From contig JAKACC010000007.1 of the NCBI GenBank assembly GCA_021796515.1, forward strand, positions 1-35,535: 35,535 nt of DNA, read 5' to 3'. Made by a program: the position numbers and the translations under genes. Source of the stretch: an archaeon. GTDB taxonomy: Archaea > Thermoproteota > Nitrososphaeria > Nitrososphaerales > Gagatemarchaeaceae. The notes under the pieces are model-generated. The model had not been told where the DNA came from. It was given only the letters and a program-made list of their open reading frames with translations, and did no database searches. This document shows, in pieces, positions 15,753 to 23,564 of this stretch (its first letter is position 1; each line of letters opens with the position of its first letter).

Positions 15753-16040
15753 GTGTTTAGCAGCAACGTGTTGAAGGTCGGCTGAAATGCGAAATCGTCC
15801 CGCAGCTGCGAGGCGTCCACGGAGGGCGCCCGGGCGCCCGCTCTGGCCCCCCCTCGGTCATTTCGGTTCCTCTCCCTCCCTATGGCCATACGCCAGTCAG
15901 TGTCGGTACCATCGAGGCAGAAGAGGATGGGGTGCAGTGCGTGGAAGGCTTCGGCATATCTCAGCTTCTGGGGGGCTAGCGCTCCAGGATGAGCTTCAGT
16001 TTCGCCGACGCCCCCCTTGTTTAATAACGGATGCGGCTCT
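15753..16040. other. Intergenic region with a 16-base perfect palindrome
   Basis: No gene could be supported in this stretch between the nucleotidyltransferase-like gene and nurA. It holds a 16-base palindrome at 15824-15839 made of two copies of gggcgccc, and C-rich runs. Motifs of SRP RNA, RNase P RNA and tRNA were looked for and not seen. A possible TATA element (cctttaag, 16043-16050) for nurA follows. Confidence 0.5.
15824..15839. repeat. Perfect 16-base GC palindrome (gggcgccc twice)
   Basis: Each half is itself a palindrome, so the site is both a tandem and an inverted repeat. It is non-coding. It could be a protein-binding site or simply GC-rich sequence. Confidence 0.6.
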
Positions 16041-16099
16041 ATCCTTTAAGGCTCCGACGAGGGGGCCACAAGAATGAAAGACGTAGCTCGGGTTAGGCC

Positions 16100-17845
16100 A
16101 TGTCCTTCGAGATAGCCGAAGACCTCTCCAGGCAGACCTCGGAGCTCCTTTCCCGGTTCGAAGGGAGGGCCGCCGCCTTCTCCAACAGAGAGGACCTGGC
16201 CTCGTTTGCGCTCCAGCGCGACCGAGCTGCCGCTGAGAAGACCGCCCGGGAGTTCTTCGGTCCGGGGGAGCACCTTGCGACGGGGATCGACGGTTCCATG
16301 GACTTTGACGAGCGGCTCCAGATGATACTCTTCTACGCCAACGCGACCGCCTATAGCTGCCCCTTTACAGTCGCGGAGCACCTGTCCCTGGACCTATCCG
16401 GGGCTTACAGAGAGTCGAAGATGGACGCTTCTGCAGCCATCCCGCTCTGGGCCGAGGACCTCTCCAACGTCCTCACAAACGAGCCGGAGATAGACATCGA
16501 GCTGGAGCATTCGGTTGAGAGGATCCCGAACTCTTTCATGACCCTCGGAGAGCTTTACCTGGGGTACCGGGCCTGCGAGAAGTCTAGGATCGTGTTCATG
16601 GACCGGCCTCTCTCCGGGACCTATTCGACCCTCTCCCGCGACGTCAGGCTGCTCCTCAGGCGGGGAGAGACCAAGCTCACCCGTTGGTCCCCGGACGTTC
16701 CGGCGACGCTGCTGGACATGAAGCTCTCACTGTCTCTAGGCTCCCCGTCCATGGCGGTCCCCACCAGGGGCCGCTATCTGCATGTCGCCATGCTAAAGCG
16801 CCTGCTCGCGGGCCCGGCGAGCGTAGCAGACCTCTCGAAGACGCTCAAGGTCAGGGAAGCGGAGGCGTCGAAGGCCGCCGCAAGGCTCCTCAGGTTCGAC
16901 AAGGAAGCTGGAGGGTCGGTACTGTCAGACTCAGCAGAGTCCCACCTCGGGGTGAGGGACGAGGTCCGAGGATATTGGAGCCGTACCCTGGCGCTGTCTG
17001 TCGACTACGCATCCAAGGTCTTCTCCAGGTCGAGGCACCCCCTCGCCTTGAAGGCGGACGAGTATCTTACGATGCTCGACGTGAGCGCGGTCTCTCTGTT
17101 CCTGCTCCAGGGGCTCCTCGACCGGGCCTCGGAGAAGCGGACCCTCCTGGTGGGGATAGCCAAGGACACCTCGGCGACTGACGTCGCAAGGTCGGTCCTG
17201 CCGTTCGCGTCAGCCGGCGGTTTCCTGAGACTGGGCTCTCCGGCCCCGATGCTGAGGAACGACAGGGCTTTCCTGGCGATTCTGAGCGCCGAAAACCCGG
17301 AGATCGCGACCCCCTGGAGGACGATGGGGTACGACTCCGCCTTCTCGACCATCGCCAACGTCGGAGGAGAGCTGCGCAGCGCCAGGAAACTGGTCTCAAG
17401 AGAACGGCTCTTCGTCCGGTCTTACTTCCAGCTCCGGACCCTCAGGAGCGACAGAAAGGTCAGGTCGCAGGTCTTCCTCTTCGACAGGCCGTTCGGCGAA
17501 GGAGACGAGGGCGCCGAGAGGCAGGTCAGGGTCAAGGAGAAGTCAGGGATGGCTGACGTCGGTGCCTACTTCGAAGGGGACCGCCTCAGCAAGGCGTCCA
17601 ACCTGGTCCTGCATATCTTATCCATGGCGGACAACCCGGAGGTCTTCGAAGCCTTCGGCCACAACCAGCTGCTCTACCTGGCGGACAAGGCGGTGAAGGC
17701 GGAGGTCAGGATGCTCCGGAGCTCCCTCAGGGGGGTCGCGGACCTCAGCGCTGGCGGTGTGTCCAACAGGCGGAAGATATTCGGGCTCGTTACACCTTAT
17801 AGGCAGCAGCGGGCCGAGGCCGAACACGCGAGGATGAAACAATAG
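16100..17845 (+). CDS. nurA: NurA 5'-3' nuclease, long form with winged-helix insertion
   Basis: NurA is the nuclease that works with HerA, Mre11 and Rad50 to resect DNA ends for recombination. Motifs: GIDGS (62-66, metal-binding D64), FMDRPLSG (167-174, D168), GIAKDTSATD (352-361) and a C-terminal region with GHNQLLYLADKA where the family has its last motif. At 581 residues it is far longer than usual NurA proteins (roughly 300-450). Extra sequence between the second and third motifs (about 200-290) includes a likely winged helix (HVAMLKRLLAGPASVADLSKTL, residues 228-249 and onward). Start ATG 16100; herA follows after two bases, so they form an operon. Confidence 0.9.
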   Translation: MSFEIAEDLSRQTSELLSRFEGRAAAFSNREDLASFALQRDRAAAEKTAREFFGPGEHLATGIDGSMDFDERLQMILFYANATAYSCPFTVAEHLSLDLSGAYRESKMDASAAIPLWAEDLSNVLTNEPEIDIELEHSVERIPNSFMTLGELYLGYRACEKSRIVFMDRPLSGTYSTLSRDVRLLLRRGETKLTRWSPDVPATLLDMKLSLSLGSPSMAVPTRGRYLHVAMLKRLLAGPASVADLSKTLKVREAEASKAAARLLRFDKEAGGSVLSDSAESHLGVRDEVRGYWSRTLALSVDYASKVFSRSRHPLALKADEYLTMLDVSAVSLFLLQGLLDRASEKRTLLVGIAKDTSATDVARSVLPFASAGGFLRLGSPAPMLRNDRAFLAILSAENPEIATPWRTMGYDSAFSTIANVGGELRSARKLVSRERLFVRSYFQLRTLRSDRKVRSQVFLFDRPFGEGDEGAERQVRVKEKSGMADVGAYFEGDRLSKASNLVLHILSMADNPEVFEAFGHNQLLYLADKAVKAEVRMLRSSLRGVADLSAGGVSNRRKIFGLVTPYRQQRAEAEHARMKQ

Positions 17846-17847
17846 AG

Positions 17848-19608
17848 ATGCTGGAGAGCCAGCAGAACGGGTTCTTCGACAACATGGGCGGGGAGTTCGA
17901 CGCCCGCCTCAAGATGGTCACGAGGACTACGAGGACCACCAAGAGCGACGGCAGGGAGCTGACCGTGTCCAACCCGCTCGCGATAATCGAGGCGCGGTTC
18001 AGCTACAAGGTCCTCGACAGGCTCCTCTCCCCCAACTTCGTCGCCATAGAAAGGAGCGTAGAAGGCGAGAAGCGCTACGTGATGTACGAGGTGGTGGCCG
18101 TCAACCCCACGCACTACCAGCTCCCGGGGATCGACGCTTCCATGCCCACCCTCCTCAGGAAAGAGTACCTCGACACCATCAACGAGAGCTGGGGCAAGTC
18201 CCAAGAGACCTGGATCGACCTCGCGGCGGTCCCGACCAGCTACTGCGCGAAGCTGCAGGGCGACGGCATGGAGTACGCGCGAGCCTCCTATGCACCGCTC
18301 CCGGGTGCCAAGGCGCTGCTCCTCTCCAAGCCCGCCGTCGAGAGGTTCCTGTGCGTCACCGGAGGGGTCGAGATCGGCGACATGGTGGGCTTCGAAATCC
18401 CGCTCACCGTGGACATGGACAGCCTGATCCGGTATCACATGGGCGCGTTCGGCTTCACAGGCGCAGGGAAGTCAAACCTCACCAGCGGCCTGCTCAGGAC
18501 GGCCCTGGCAAGGGACCCACTGCTTACCGCTGTGGTGTTCGACATCGCGGGCGAGTATGCGGTGAACCTGCTCGACCTGCTGAAGGCCGGATCAAAGATA
18601 TACACGACCGAGACCATGGACAGCGCTTCGGAGTTCGTAAGCTCCCAGGCCATCCCCGAGACTCTGGAGGCCGCCCTGGGGAGGGAGAAGATAGAGCAGG
18701 AGCTGTCCGGCCTCTACAGAGGCGGAGTGGAGCGGCTGTCGCTCCTTGATGCCGGGGGGATAGACCTGGCGTGGATACAGGCACTTCTTCAGGGGACTGT
18801 GGACTCGGGGAGGACCGGAGGCACTTCGGCCAAGTTAGGGATCGCCCGTCTCAGCATGTCCCTCTACGAGAAGAGAGGATACAGGTCCAGCACCAGGCTG
18901 ACCGACCTGGACAAGGAGGCGAGAGACGAGCTCAACGCCCTGCTGAAGGACATCAACCAGAGCGTCAACGAGCGCTCCGGGCTAAGGGCTGACCTGGACC
19001 TCATAATCAAGATGCTCGATGCGCCGGAAGGGGCCCCGACCGGCCCGGCCCGGGTCACTCCAGAGGTGCTTGCCGAGCGGCTTGTCCGCGGGAGCGCCCC
19101 GCGCCTGAACATCCTCTACATGCCTGACCCCTACAACGCGAGGTCGGTCGCTGCCCGGCTGATACGCCGCCTCCTGTTGCTGAAGAAGAAAGTGGGGAAC
19201 AAGCAGAGGGTCCTCATCCTGCTCGACGAGGCCCAGGAGTACATCCCCGACGAGACGACAGACCGCGACTTCACCAGGGACTCGAACCTTGCGGTGGAAC
19301 AGCTCCTCCGTCAGGGGCGGAAGTACAGGCTCCACTGCTGGATGGCCACTCAGAGGGTCGCCAGGCTCAACGTGAACGCCCTGCAGCAGCTCCACAGCTA
19401 CTTCGTGAGCACCCTCCCGCGGATGTACGACAGGATGGTGATAGCTGACGCCTTCGCGCTCCCTTACGAGGTGCTCGAGAGGTCCGCCGAACTCGGGACG
19501 GGGGAGTGGCTCTTCGTGTCCTTCAAGGCTGCGAAGCAGAGGAACGTCCCGGTCTTCCTGAAGACCGTCAACAACGAGAGCATCGTCGCCGGGGCCCTGA
19601 ACCCCTAG
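17848..19608 (+). CDS. herA: HerA-type DNA helicase/translocase
   Basis: HerA is a hexameric FtsK/HerA-family ATPase that translocates DNA and drives end resection by NurA. The 586-residue protein has an N-terminal HAS-barrel-like region (about 35-185), Walker A GFTGAGKSN (202-210, K208), Walker B ILLDEAQEY (457-465, D460/E461), a WMATQR sensor segment (498-503) and the conserved C-terminal LGTGEWLFVS region. It starts two bases after the nurA stop and is certainly co-transcribed with it. mre11 and rad50 are not next to it, although they often are in archaea. Confidence 0.93.
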   Translation: MLESQQNGFFDNMGGEFDARLKMVTRTTRTTKSDGRELTVSNPLAIIEARFSYKVLDRLLSPNFVAIERSVEGEKRYVMYEVVAVNPTHYQLPGIDASMPTLLRKEYLDTINESWGKSQETWIDLAAVPTSYCAKLQGDGMEYARASYAPLPGAKALLLSKPAVERFLCVTGGVEIGDMVGFEIPLTVDMDSLIRYHMGAFGFTGAGKSNLTSGLLRTALARDPLLTAVVFDIAGEYAVNLLDLLKAGSKIYTTETMDSASEFVSSQAIPETLEAALGREKIEQELSGLYRGGVERLSLLDAGGIDLAWIQALLQGTVDSGRTGGTSAKLGIARLSMSLYEKRGYRSSTRLTDLDKEARDELNALLKDINQSVNERSGLRADLDLIIKMLDAPEGAPTGPARVTPEVLAERLVRGSAPRLNILYMPDPYNARSVAARLIRRLLLLKKKVGNKQRVLILLDEAQEYIPDETTDRDFTRDSNLAVEQLLRQGRKYRLHCWMATQRVARLNVNALQQLHSYFVSTLPRMYDRMVIADAFALPYEVLERSAELGTGEWLFVSFKAAKQRNVPVFLKTVNNESIVAGALNP

Positions 19609-19822
19609 GCCCTGTCACTCCTCACTTTCGTTGATATCGTCCAACTCCCCGTTTCCAGGGGCACCAGGCGTGCTTGGCTTCCAGCCGGCGTCGACGCGGC
19701 GCATTGTCCATCATGAAGCTCTCGGAGGCTCCGCCTGTGCAACCTGTGAGGATGAACCCGAACCAGGACTTGCTCTACAGGCATGTGGAGGGCGCAGACA
19801 GAGATGACAACCGTCAGGCTCC
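19609..19822. other. Gap between herA and the CoA-binding protein gene
   Basis: No gene is supported. A 55-codon plus-strand frame from 19713 and a 29-codon minus-strand frame ending near 19620 exist, but neither has a promoter-like element or recognisable composition. Confidence 0.45.
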
Positions 19823-20263
19823 TTACTTCCAGCCTTCCGCGACCCTGTGCTCTATCCGCATGCACTTGTCCATCACGTAGTCCACTCCGGCGTCGGCGAG
19901 GATCTTCTTCGCCTCCTCGTTCTCCAGGCCGAGTTGCCCCCAGAACACGAAAGGCCTCCCAGTCCTCTTCTTCATCTCGGCCACCTGCCTGGCCACTTGG
20001 GGGAGCTCTGCGGACGGCCTGAACACATCCACCACCTCGATCTTCTTCGCTGTTTCTTCGGGGATATCCGCGAGCGTCGGGTATGTCTTCTGGCCGAGCA
20101 CGACGTCCGCCGTCGGGTTCACGGGGACTATGATGTATCCGCGCTGTTGCAGGTATGCAGGGACCGTGTTTGCTTCCTTCTCCGGGTTCTTCGACGCGCC
20201 CACCACGGCGATGAACCTGTACCTCTTCATCACTTCGGTCGGCTGAACCGTGAACTTCTCCAT
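19823..20263 (-). CDS. CoA-binding domain protein (YccU family)
   Basis: This 146-residue single-domain protein has a Rossmann fold of the CoA-binding type: IAVVGASKNPEKEANTVPAYL, GYIIVPVNP, then VVDVFRPSAELPQV and FVFWGQLG. It resembles the N-terminal domain of ADP-forming acyl-CoA synthetases and stand-alone proteins that bind CoA, possibly making disulfide-type adducts or sensing CoA; its exact role is not established. ATG 20263 is 25 bases from a TATA-like gtattaac (minus strand, 20285-20292). It shares a short divergent promoter region with the 55-residue membrane protein. Confidence 0.9.
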   Translation of the reverse strand: MEKFTVQPTEVMKRYRFIAVVGASKNPEKEANTVPAYLQQRGYIIVPVNPTADVVLGQKTYPTLADIPEETAKKIEVVDVFRPSAELPQVARQVAEMKKRTGRPFVFWGQLGLENEEAKKILADAGVDYVMDKCMRIEHRVAEGWK

Positions 20264-20358
20264 GTTGGCCGAACCGGGTCTCCCGTTAATACAGCTGTCG
20301 GGCCCCGGAGCGGCGTCCGCAAACTCTAAAGCCCCTGAGACCGAGACTGACGAACGAA

Positions 20359-20526
20359 ATGTTAGCGACTCTCCTGTCGAACGTCCCGCTTGGGACCGCC
20401 GACGCGCTCTCCTGGTCGATGCTTGTCGTCGTGGCGGTCTTCTTGGTGTCGGGCACTTCCATCGCCTACTACTTCTGGAGGGAGAGCAAGAAGGGGAAGG
20501 CGGCCGCTCCTACTGGCTCTGCCTGA
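20359..20526 (+). CDS. Small single-pass membrane protein (55 residues)
   Basis: This short frame starts at ATG 20359 with a TATA-like ctctaaag centred 32 bases upstream. It encodes a short N-terminal part, one clear membrane helix (SMLVVVAVFLVSGTSIAYYF) and a basic tail (WRESKKGK) that would stay in the cytoplasm by the positive-inside rule. The last 17 bases overlap, tail to tail, the end of the convergent DUF4349/PKD gene. No family is recognised; it could be an accessory subunit or regulator of a membrane complex. Confidence 0.7.
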   Translation: MLATLLSNVPLGTADALSWSMLVVVAVFLVSGTSIAYYFWRESKKGKAAAPTGSA

Positions 20527-21718
20527 CCGGCTTCTGGTTCCTGCGCCTCAGCGGGATGAGTATCGCCGCGCCGACTGCGGCGATCGGCAGCGCCACCACC
20601 GCGACCTCCACGATCCCTTCGACGACGCCCACAAGGAGCCCCCCGACAGTGCCCATGAACGCAGAGAGCCCCGACCCTATGCTGGGAGCGGACACCTTGA
20701 CCGTGGCGCCCCTCTCGACCACCGTCCCGTTCTGGTCGGTCACGCTCACGAGGACCTTGTAGTCGCCCGGCTCGTAGTACGTGTGAATCAGGATCTGCCC
20801 CTGGGCTGCGTCTCCGTCCCCGAAGTTGTAGTTCACCACGTACGGCTGGGACCCGCCTTTCACGACGGCGTTGAAGGTGACGCTCAACGGGGACGTGCCG
20901 TTGTCAGGGGTGACGACGAGCGTCACGGAAAGGGCAGAGGGGGCGGACGTCTGGCCGACGGTGACGTAGATGGTCGCGAAGTCTATGAGCGTTCTGGTCT
21001 GAAGGATCTGGCTTTCTACCTCGTTGATCTGCTGGTTCACCTGCTGTAGCTGGGACTCTATGGCCAGGGTCCCGTTTATGCTGGACGACTCGTTGAGGAG
21101 CCTCAGCAGGGCTCCCCGTTCCGTCTGCAGGGAGGTCAGCGTCGCGTTGAGGTCGGTGTACTGCACGGTCACATCGTTCGAATTCGTCGTAAGACTGACG
21201 AACGACCCCAGGGCCTCGACCTGCCCCATGACCGCACGGTAGTCGGCCGCCGGTACCCTGATGGCGACATAGGCCGAGCTGTTATAGGTCGACTGATAGG
21301 CCACGTATCCTCCTACCGAGTATGCGAGGGCCGATACCGCAGAGGCCGTCTCTTCAGGGTAGGGGGCGGATATGGTCAGCGAAGTCGATAGCTCTATGGC
21401 CCCTCCCGGAGAGCCCTGGGTGGCGTTGGAAGGAGGCGCCGCGGGTCCGCCGCCCGAGGTTGTGGTCGATGTCTCGGCCGTGCTGACGACCTCCGTCTGG
21501 TAAGGCGAGCTATCGGGGCCGACCCCGTGCCCGCCGAGATTGTAAGTCGAGCCCAGAACCGGATTGGAGCCTGAAGCGACCGGAAGGGTCTGATAGGCGG
21601 GTCCCGCCGTGAGACCCGCGCCCATGTTGACCAGGGCGACGACGAAACCTCCGGCGACTATCGCCGCGGCCAGCCCTAGGAGCGCCTGTCTCCTTTTCAC
21701 GCCTCCGAGTCTGTTCAC
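20510..21718 (-). CDS. Surface protein with DUF4349-like and PKD domains
   Basis: This 402-residue protein is anchored at both ends. An N-terminal signal/anchor helix (11-30) is followed by a Ser/Thr/Gly-rich linker, a DUF4349-like domain (108-255) with the IRVPAADY strand, VTVQYTDLNATL and a coiled-coil helix pair (to about 240), a PKD-like beta domain (265-343: PLSVTFNAVV, NYNFGDGD, HTYYEPGDY), and a C-terminal membrane helix (362-391) with a basic tail. Several NxS/T sites suggest glycosylation. The function is unknown; such proteins are cell-envelope components. The GTG at 21718 lies 28 bases from a weak TATA (ctaactc) in a compact divergent promoter with an operator-like inverted repeat. 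Confidence 0.82.
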   Translation of the reverse strand: MNRLGGVKRRQALLGLAAAIVAGGFVVALVNMGAGLTAGPAYQTLPVASGSNPVLGSTYNLGGHGVGPDSSPYQTEVVSTAETSTTTSGGGPAAPPSNATQGSPGGAIELSTSLTISAPYPEETASAVSALAYSVGGYVAYQSTYNSSAYVAIRVPAADYRAVMGQVEALGSFVSLTTNSNDVTVQYTDLNATLTSLQTERGALLRLLNESSSINGTLAIESQLQQVNQQINEVESQILQTRTLIDFATIYVTVGQTSAPSALSVTLVVTPDNGTSPLSVTFNAVVKGGSQPYVVNYNFGDGDAAQGQILIHTYYEPGDYKVLVSVTDQNGTVVERGATVKVSAPSIGSGLSAFMGTVGGLLVGVVEGIVEVAVVALPIAAVGAAILIPLRRRNQKPVRQSQ

Positions 21719-21757
21719 GCAGGTGGTACCTTCCGGGGCCGAGTTAGTCCCAGCGTC

Positions 21758-21774
21758 ACGAACGGGATGTTCGT
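21758..21774. promoter_or_regulatory. Inverted repeat between divergent promoters, operator candidate
   Basis: The sequence acgaac-gggat-gttcgt is a perfect 6+6 inverted repeat. It lies about 12 bases upstream of the minus-strand TATA-like element (21741-21750) and about 20 bases upstream of the plus-strand one (21793-21800), a good place for one regulator to control both genes. The HTH protein encoded next to it is the obvious candidate. Confidence 0.45.
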
Positions 21775-21823
21775 TTCAGCAGAACAGGAGCCCTTATCTC
21801 ATCTCGCCCCCCATTGTCCTGCC

Positions 21824-22258
21824 TTGTCTCAGCCTTCCCGGGACAGGGTGGACTACGAGCTCCGGGGGAAGACCCTCACCGTCTACCTGTACGTCCTGAA
21901 GCACGGTAAGGCGATAGGGGTCCGCGAAGTCCAAAAGGCCTTGGGCTTCTCCAGCCCCTCGGTCGCGTTCCACCACCTCGACAAGCTCGTGGGTCTGGGG
22001 GTGGTCGAGAAGGACGAGTACGACAGGTACGTCCTCGCCAAGAAGGTCGACGTAGGCATCCTCCACTCGTTCGTCAGCGTCGGCAGGGTGACGCTCCCGA
22101 GGCTGGGGTTCTACGCCGCCTTCTTCACCACGATAGCGGCCGCCTATCTCCTCCTCGACAGGGGGTCGCTCGACCTGTACGCCCTCATCGGGACTGTAGG
22201 CGGTGCGGGGGTCTTCTGGTACGAAGCTTGGAGGGTATGGAGGAGAAAGCCGTTCTGA
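21824..22258 (+). CDS. Membrane-anchored winged-helix protein
   Basis: This 144-residue protein has an N-terminal winged helix (LTVYLYVLKHGKAIGVREVQKALGFSSPSVAFHHLDKL in outline, residues 15-65) followed by two membrane helices (about 92-112 and 115-132) and a basic end. This is the layout of one-component regulators tied to the membrane. TTG 21824 is preferred since a TATA-like cttatctc is centred 28 bases upstream; an ATG at 21767 would place that element inside the gene. The following anchored Ser/Thr-rich gene is probably in the same operon, and the DUF4349/PKD gene is divergent. Confidence 0.78.
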   Translation: MSQPSRDRVDYELRGKTLTVYLYVLKHGKAIGVREVQKALGFSSPSVAFHHLDKLVGLGVVEKDEYDRYVLAKKVDVGILHSFVSVGRVTLPRLGFYAAFFTTIAAAYLLLDRGSLDLYALIGTVGGAGVFWYEAWRVWRRKPF

Positions 22259-22282
22259 CGGCTAGAACTAACTACCTGACGG

Positions 22283-22290
22283 GGAGGAGG
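22283..22290 (+). promoter_or_regulatory. Shine-Dalgarno site of the Ser/Thr-rich surface protein
   Basis: The ggaggagg run sits six bases before the ATG at 22296. It contrasts with most operon-first genes here, which have no such site and appear leaderless. Confidence 0.6.
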
Positions 22291-22295
22291 GGGTC

Positions 22296-22736
22296 ATGAG
22301 AAAGGTGCGGTTCAGTTCCGGGCTTGCCGCAGGCGCGCTCGTGGCGCTCGCCGTGGTCGCGGCATCGGGGGGTATGTCATACCTAGGCGTAGGCTTCGTA
22401 TCTGCGTCGCCTGCGCACCAGACCAACCCTTACTCGTCCCTCACCAGCGCCGAGGAGCTGACCACGACGGCGGCCTCCTATACCGTCACGGGCAACCAGA
22501 CCCTGTCCGCTGGGGGCACCTCGACTCAGACCTCTGCTTCGACTTCCCTGTCGAGCGAGCCGTCTGTTTCAGCTCCTCCTCAGGGAGCGTCCTTCCTTCC
22601 GTCTCCCGACCTCCAGACCCTTCCGAAACAGCCTCCGCTCTCCGACGCATTCCTCCTGGTCCCGATCCTGGTCGCGTTCCTGATAGGTGCGGCCCTGTAC
22701 AGGGCGTCCAAAGAGAGAACGGAACCAGGAGAGTAG
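22296..22736 (+). CDS. Anchored Ser/Thr-rich surface protein
   Basis: This 146-residue protein has an N-terminal signal/anchor helix (SGLAAGALVALAVVAASGG), a low-complexity region rich in Ser, Thr, Ala and Pro (about 40-110) that would be outside and probably O-glycosylated, then a C-terminal membrane helix (AFLLVPILVAFLIGAALY) and charged tail. The overall design repeats that of the nearby DUF4349/PKD protein without its domains. A purine-rich Shine-Dalgarno (ggaggagg, 22283-22290) precedes the ATG, as expected for an internal operon gene, after the membrane-anchored winged-helix gene. Function unknown. Confidence 0.72.
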   Translation: MRKVRFSSGLAAGALVALAVVAASGGMSYLGVGFVSASPAHQTNPYSSLTSAEELTTTAASYTVTGNQTLSAGGTSTQTSASTSLSSEPSVSAPPQGASFLPSPDLQTLPKQPPLSDAFLLVPILVAFLIGAALYRASKERTEPGE

Positions 22737-22746
22737 GGCGCCCGTG

Positions 22747-23130
22747 CTATTTCGTCACTAGGAATTCGCGGCTGTTCGGCTCCTTCCCTTCCCAACGCTT
22801 CGACCAGTTGGCAAGCTCGCAGAGGATCCTGTAGACCTCATGCCCCTTCACTGTGAGCGAGTATTCGATCCTCGGCTTCTCCTCGGCGTAGACCTTCCTC
22901 TGCACCACCCCGAACTTCTCAAGTTGGGACAGCCTCTCGGCAAGCGAGGTGGCGCTGATCCCTTCGATGTGCCTTTTCAGCACGTTGAACCTCGTCGGTT
23001 CGATCTGGCCTAGCATGTGGATCGTGGGCAGGGTCCAGGTCCGCGTGATCTCGTTCCAGGTCTTGTGGACGACGGCACACGAGTTGAGCGTCTTCCGGTC
23101 AAGCTCCTCTGACTTGGTCAAGCTAGCCAT
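22747..23130 (-). CDS. HxlR-family transcriptional regulator
   Basis: This 127-residue winged-helix protein matches the HxlR/DUF24 family: TWTLPTIHMLGQIEPTRFNVLKR in outline, GISATSLAERLSQLEKFGVV as recognition region, and RIEYSLTVKGHEVYRIL as the wing and last helix. HxlR proteins are dimeric regulators that often answer to thiol or aldehyde stress. A single Cys (C18) lies near the N-terminus where sensing cysteines of some relatives occur, and another (C113-region) near the end. It is divergent from a split-barrel reductase gene, with one TATA-like stretch (23159-23168) between them, so it likely regulates that gene. Confidence 0.88.
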   Translation of the reverse strand: MASLTKSEELDRKTLNSCAVVHKTWNEITRTWTLPTIHMLGQIEPTRFNVLKRHIEGISATSLAERLSQLEKFGVVQRKVYAEEKPRIEYSLTVKGHEVYRILCELANWSKRWEGKEPNSREFLVTK

Positions 23131-23158
23131 GAGCTAGTTAGTTCAGACGGACTACCGG

Positions 23159-23168
23159 TCTTAAAAAC
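23159..23168. promoter_or_regulatory. TATA-like element between HxlR gene and split-barrel reductase gene
   Basis: The run tcttaaaaac is centred 27 bases before ATG 23190 and about 33 bases from the HxlR ATG at 23130. It fits the plus-strand gene best and may also serve the minus strand. Confidence 0.5.
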
Positions 23169-23189
23169 CTGCCTCGACCGGAGCCGAAC

Positions 23190-23564
23190 ATGTCCAGGGG
23201 TCAGCGCGAGAGGGGCGCGGGAGCGTTCACGGAGGCCGAGGCCGCCTACCTCGCGGAGGGGTTCATCGGGAGGGTGGCAACGGCGTCCTCTTTTGGGCAG
23301 CCCCATGTAGTCCCGGTCGGCTACAGGTTCGACGGAACGACGATAACCTTCGGCGGCTGGAACCTAAGGTCTACCCTGAAGTACAGGAACATGATGGCCA
23401 ACGACAAGGTCGCGTTTGTAGTGGACGACGTGGTGTCGACCGACCCTTGGGAGGCCAGGGGGGTCGAAGTGAGGGGGAGGGCAGAGCCCGTGACAGGAGA
23501 CGACGGTGTGAGTATGGTCAGGATAATCCCGCTCAATATTAGGAGCTGGGGTCTGAGGGGTTGA
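23190..23564 (+). CDS. PPOX-class F420/flavin-dependent oxidoreductase
   Basis: This 124-residue split-barrel protein resembles Rv1155/F420-type members: EGFIGRVATASSFGQPHVVPVGYRF in outline, then NLRSTLKYRNMMANDKVAFVVDDVVS, PWEARGVEVRGRAE and a closing IRSWGL. The conserved Lys/Arg region after the third strand suggests binding of F420 or FMN; the substrate is unknown. The gene is leaderless by TATA spacing. Its stop overlaps the TTG start of the downstream HtrA-type protease by four bases, so the two are translationally coupled, and the HxlR gene is divergent. The group suggests a stress-responsive unit. Confidence 0.86.
   Translation: MSRGQRERGAGAFTEAEAAYLAEGFIGRVATASSFGQPHVVPVGYRFDGTTITFGGWNLRSTLKYRNMMANDKVAFVVDDVVSTDPWEARGVEVRGRAEPVTGDDGVSMVRIIPLNIRSWGLRG

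Noticed and set aside
15787-16077. 96-codon plus-strand frame before nurA
   Set aside because: The translation is Arg/Pro-rich with no family resemblance and no promoter at a proper distance; it looks like an open frame due to high GC.
19609-19722. Minus-strand frame of about 29 codons with an acidic end
   Set aside because: It is too short to support, with no promoter or ribosome-binding site visible.
19674-19880. Plus-strand frame after herA, possibly a small protein from ATG 19713
   Set aside because: It runs antisense into the CoA-binding gene, has no TATA-like element and no recognisable composition.
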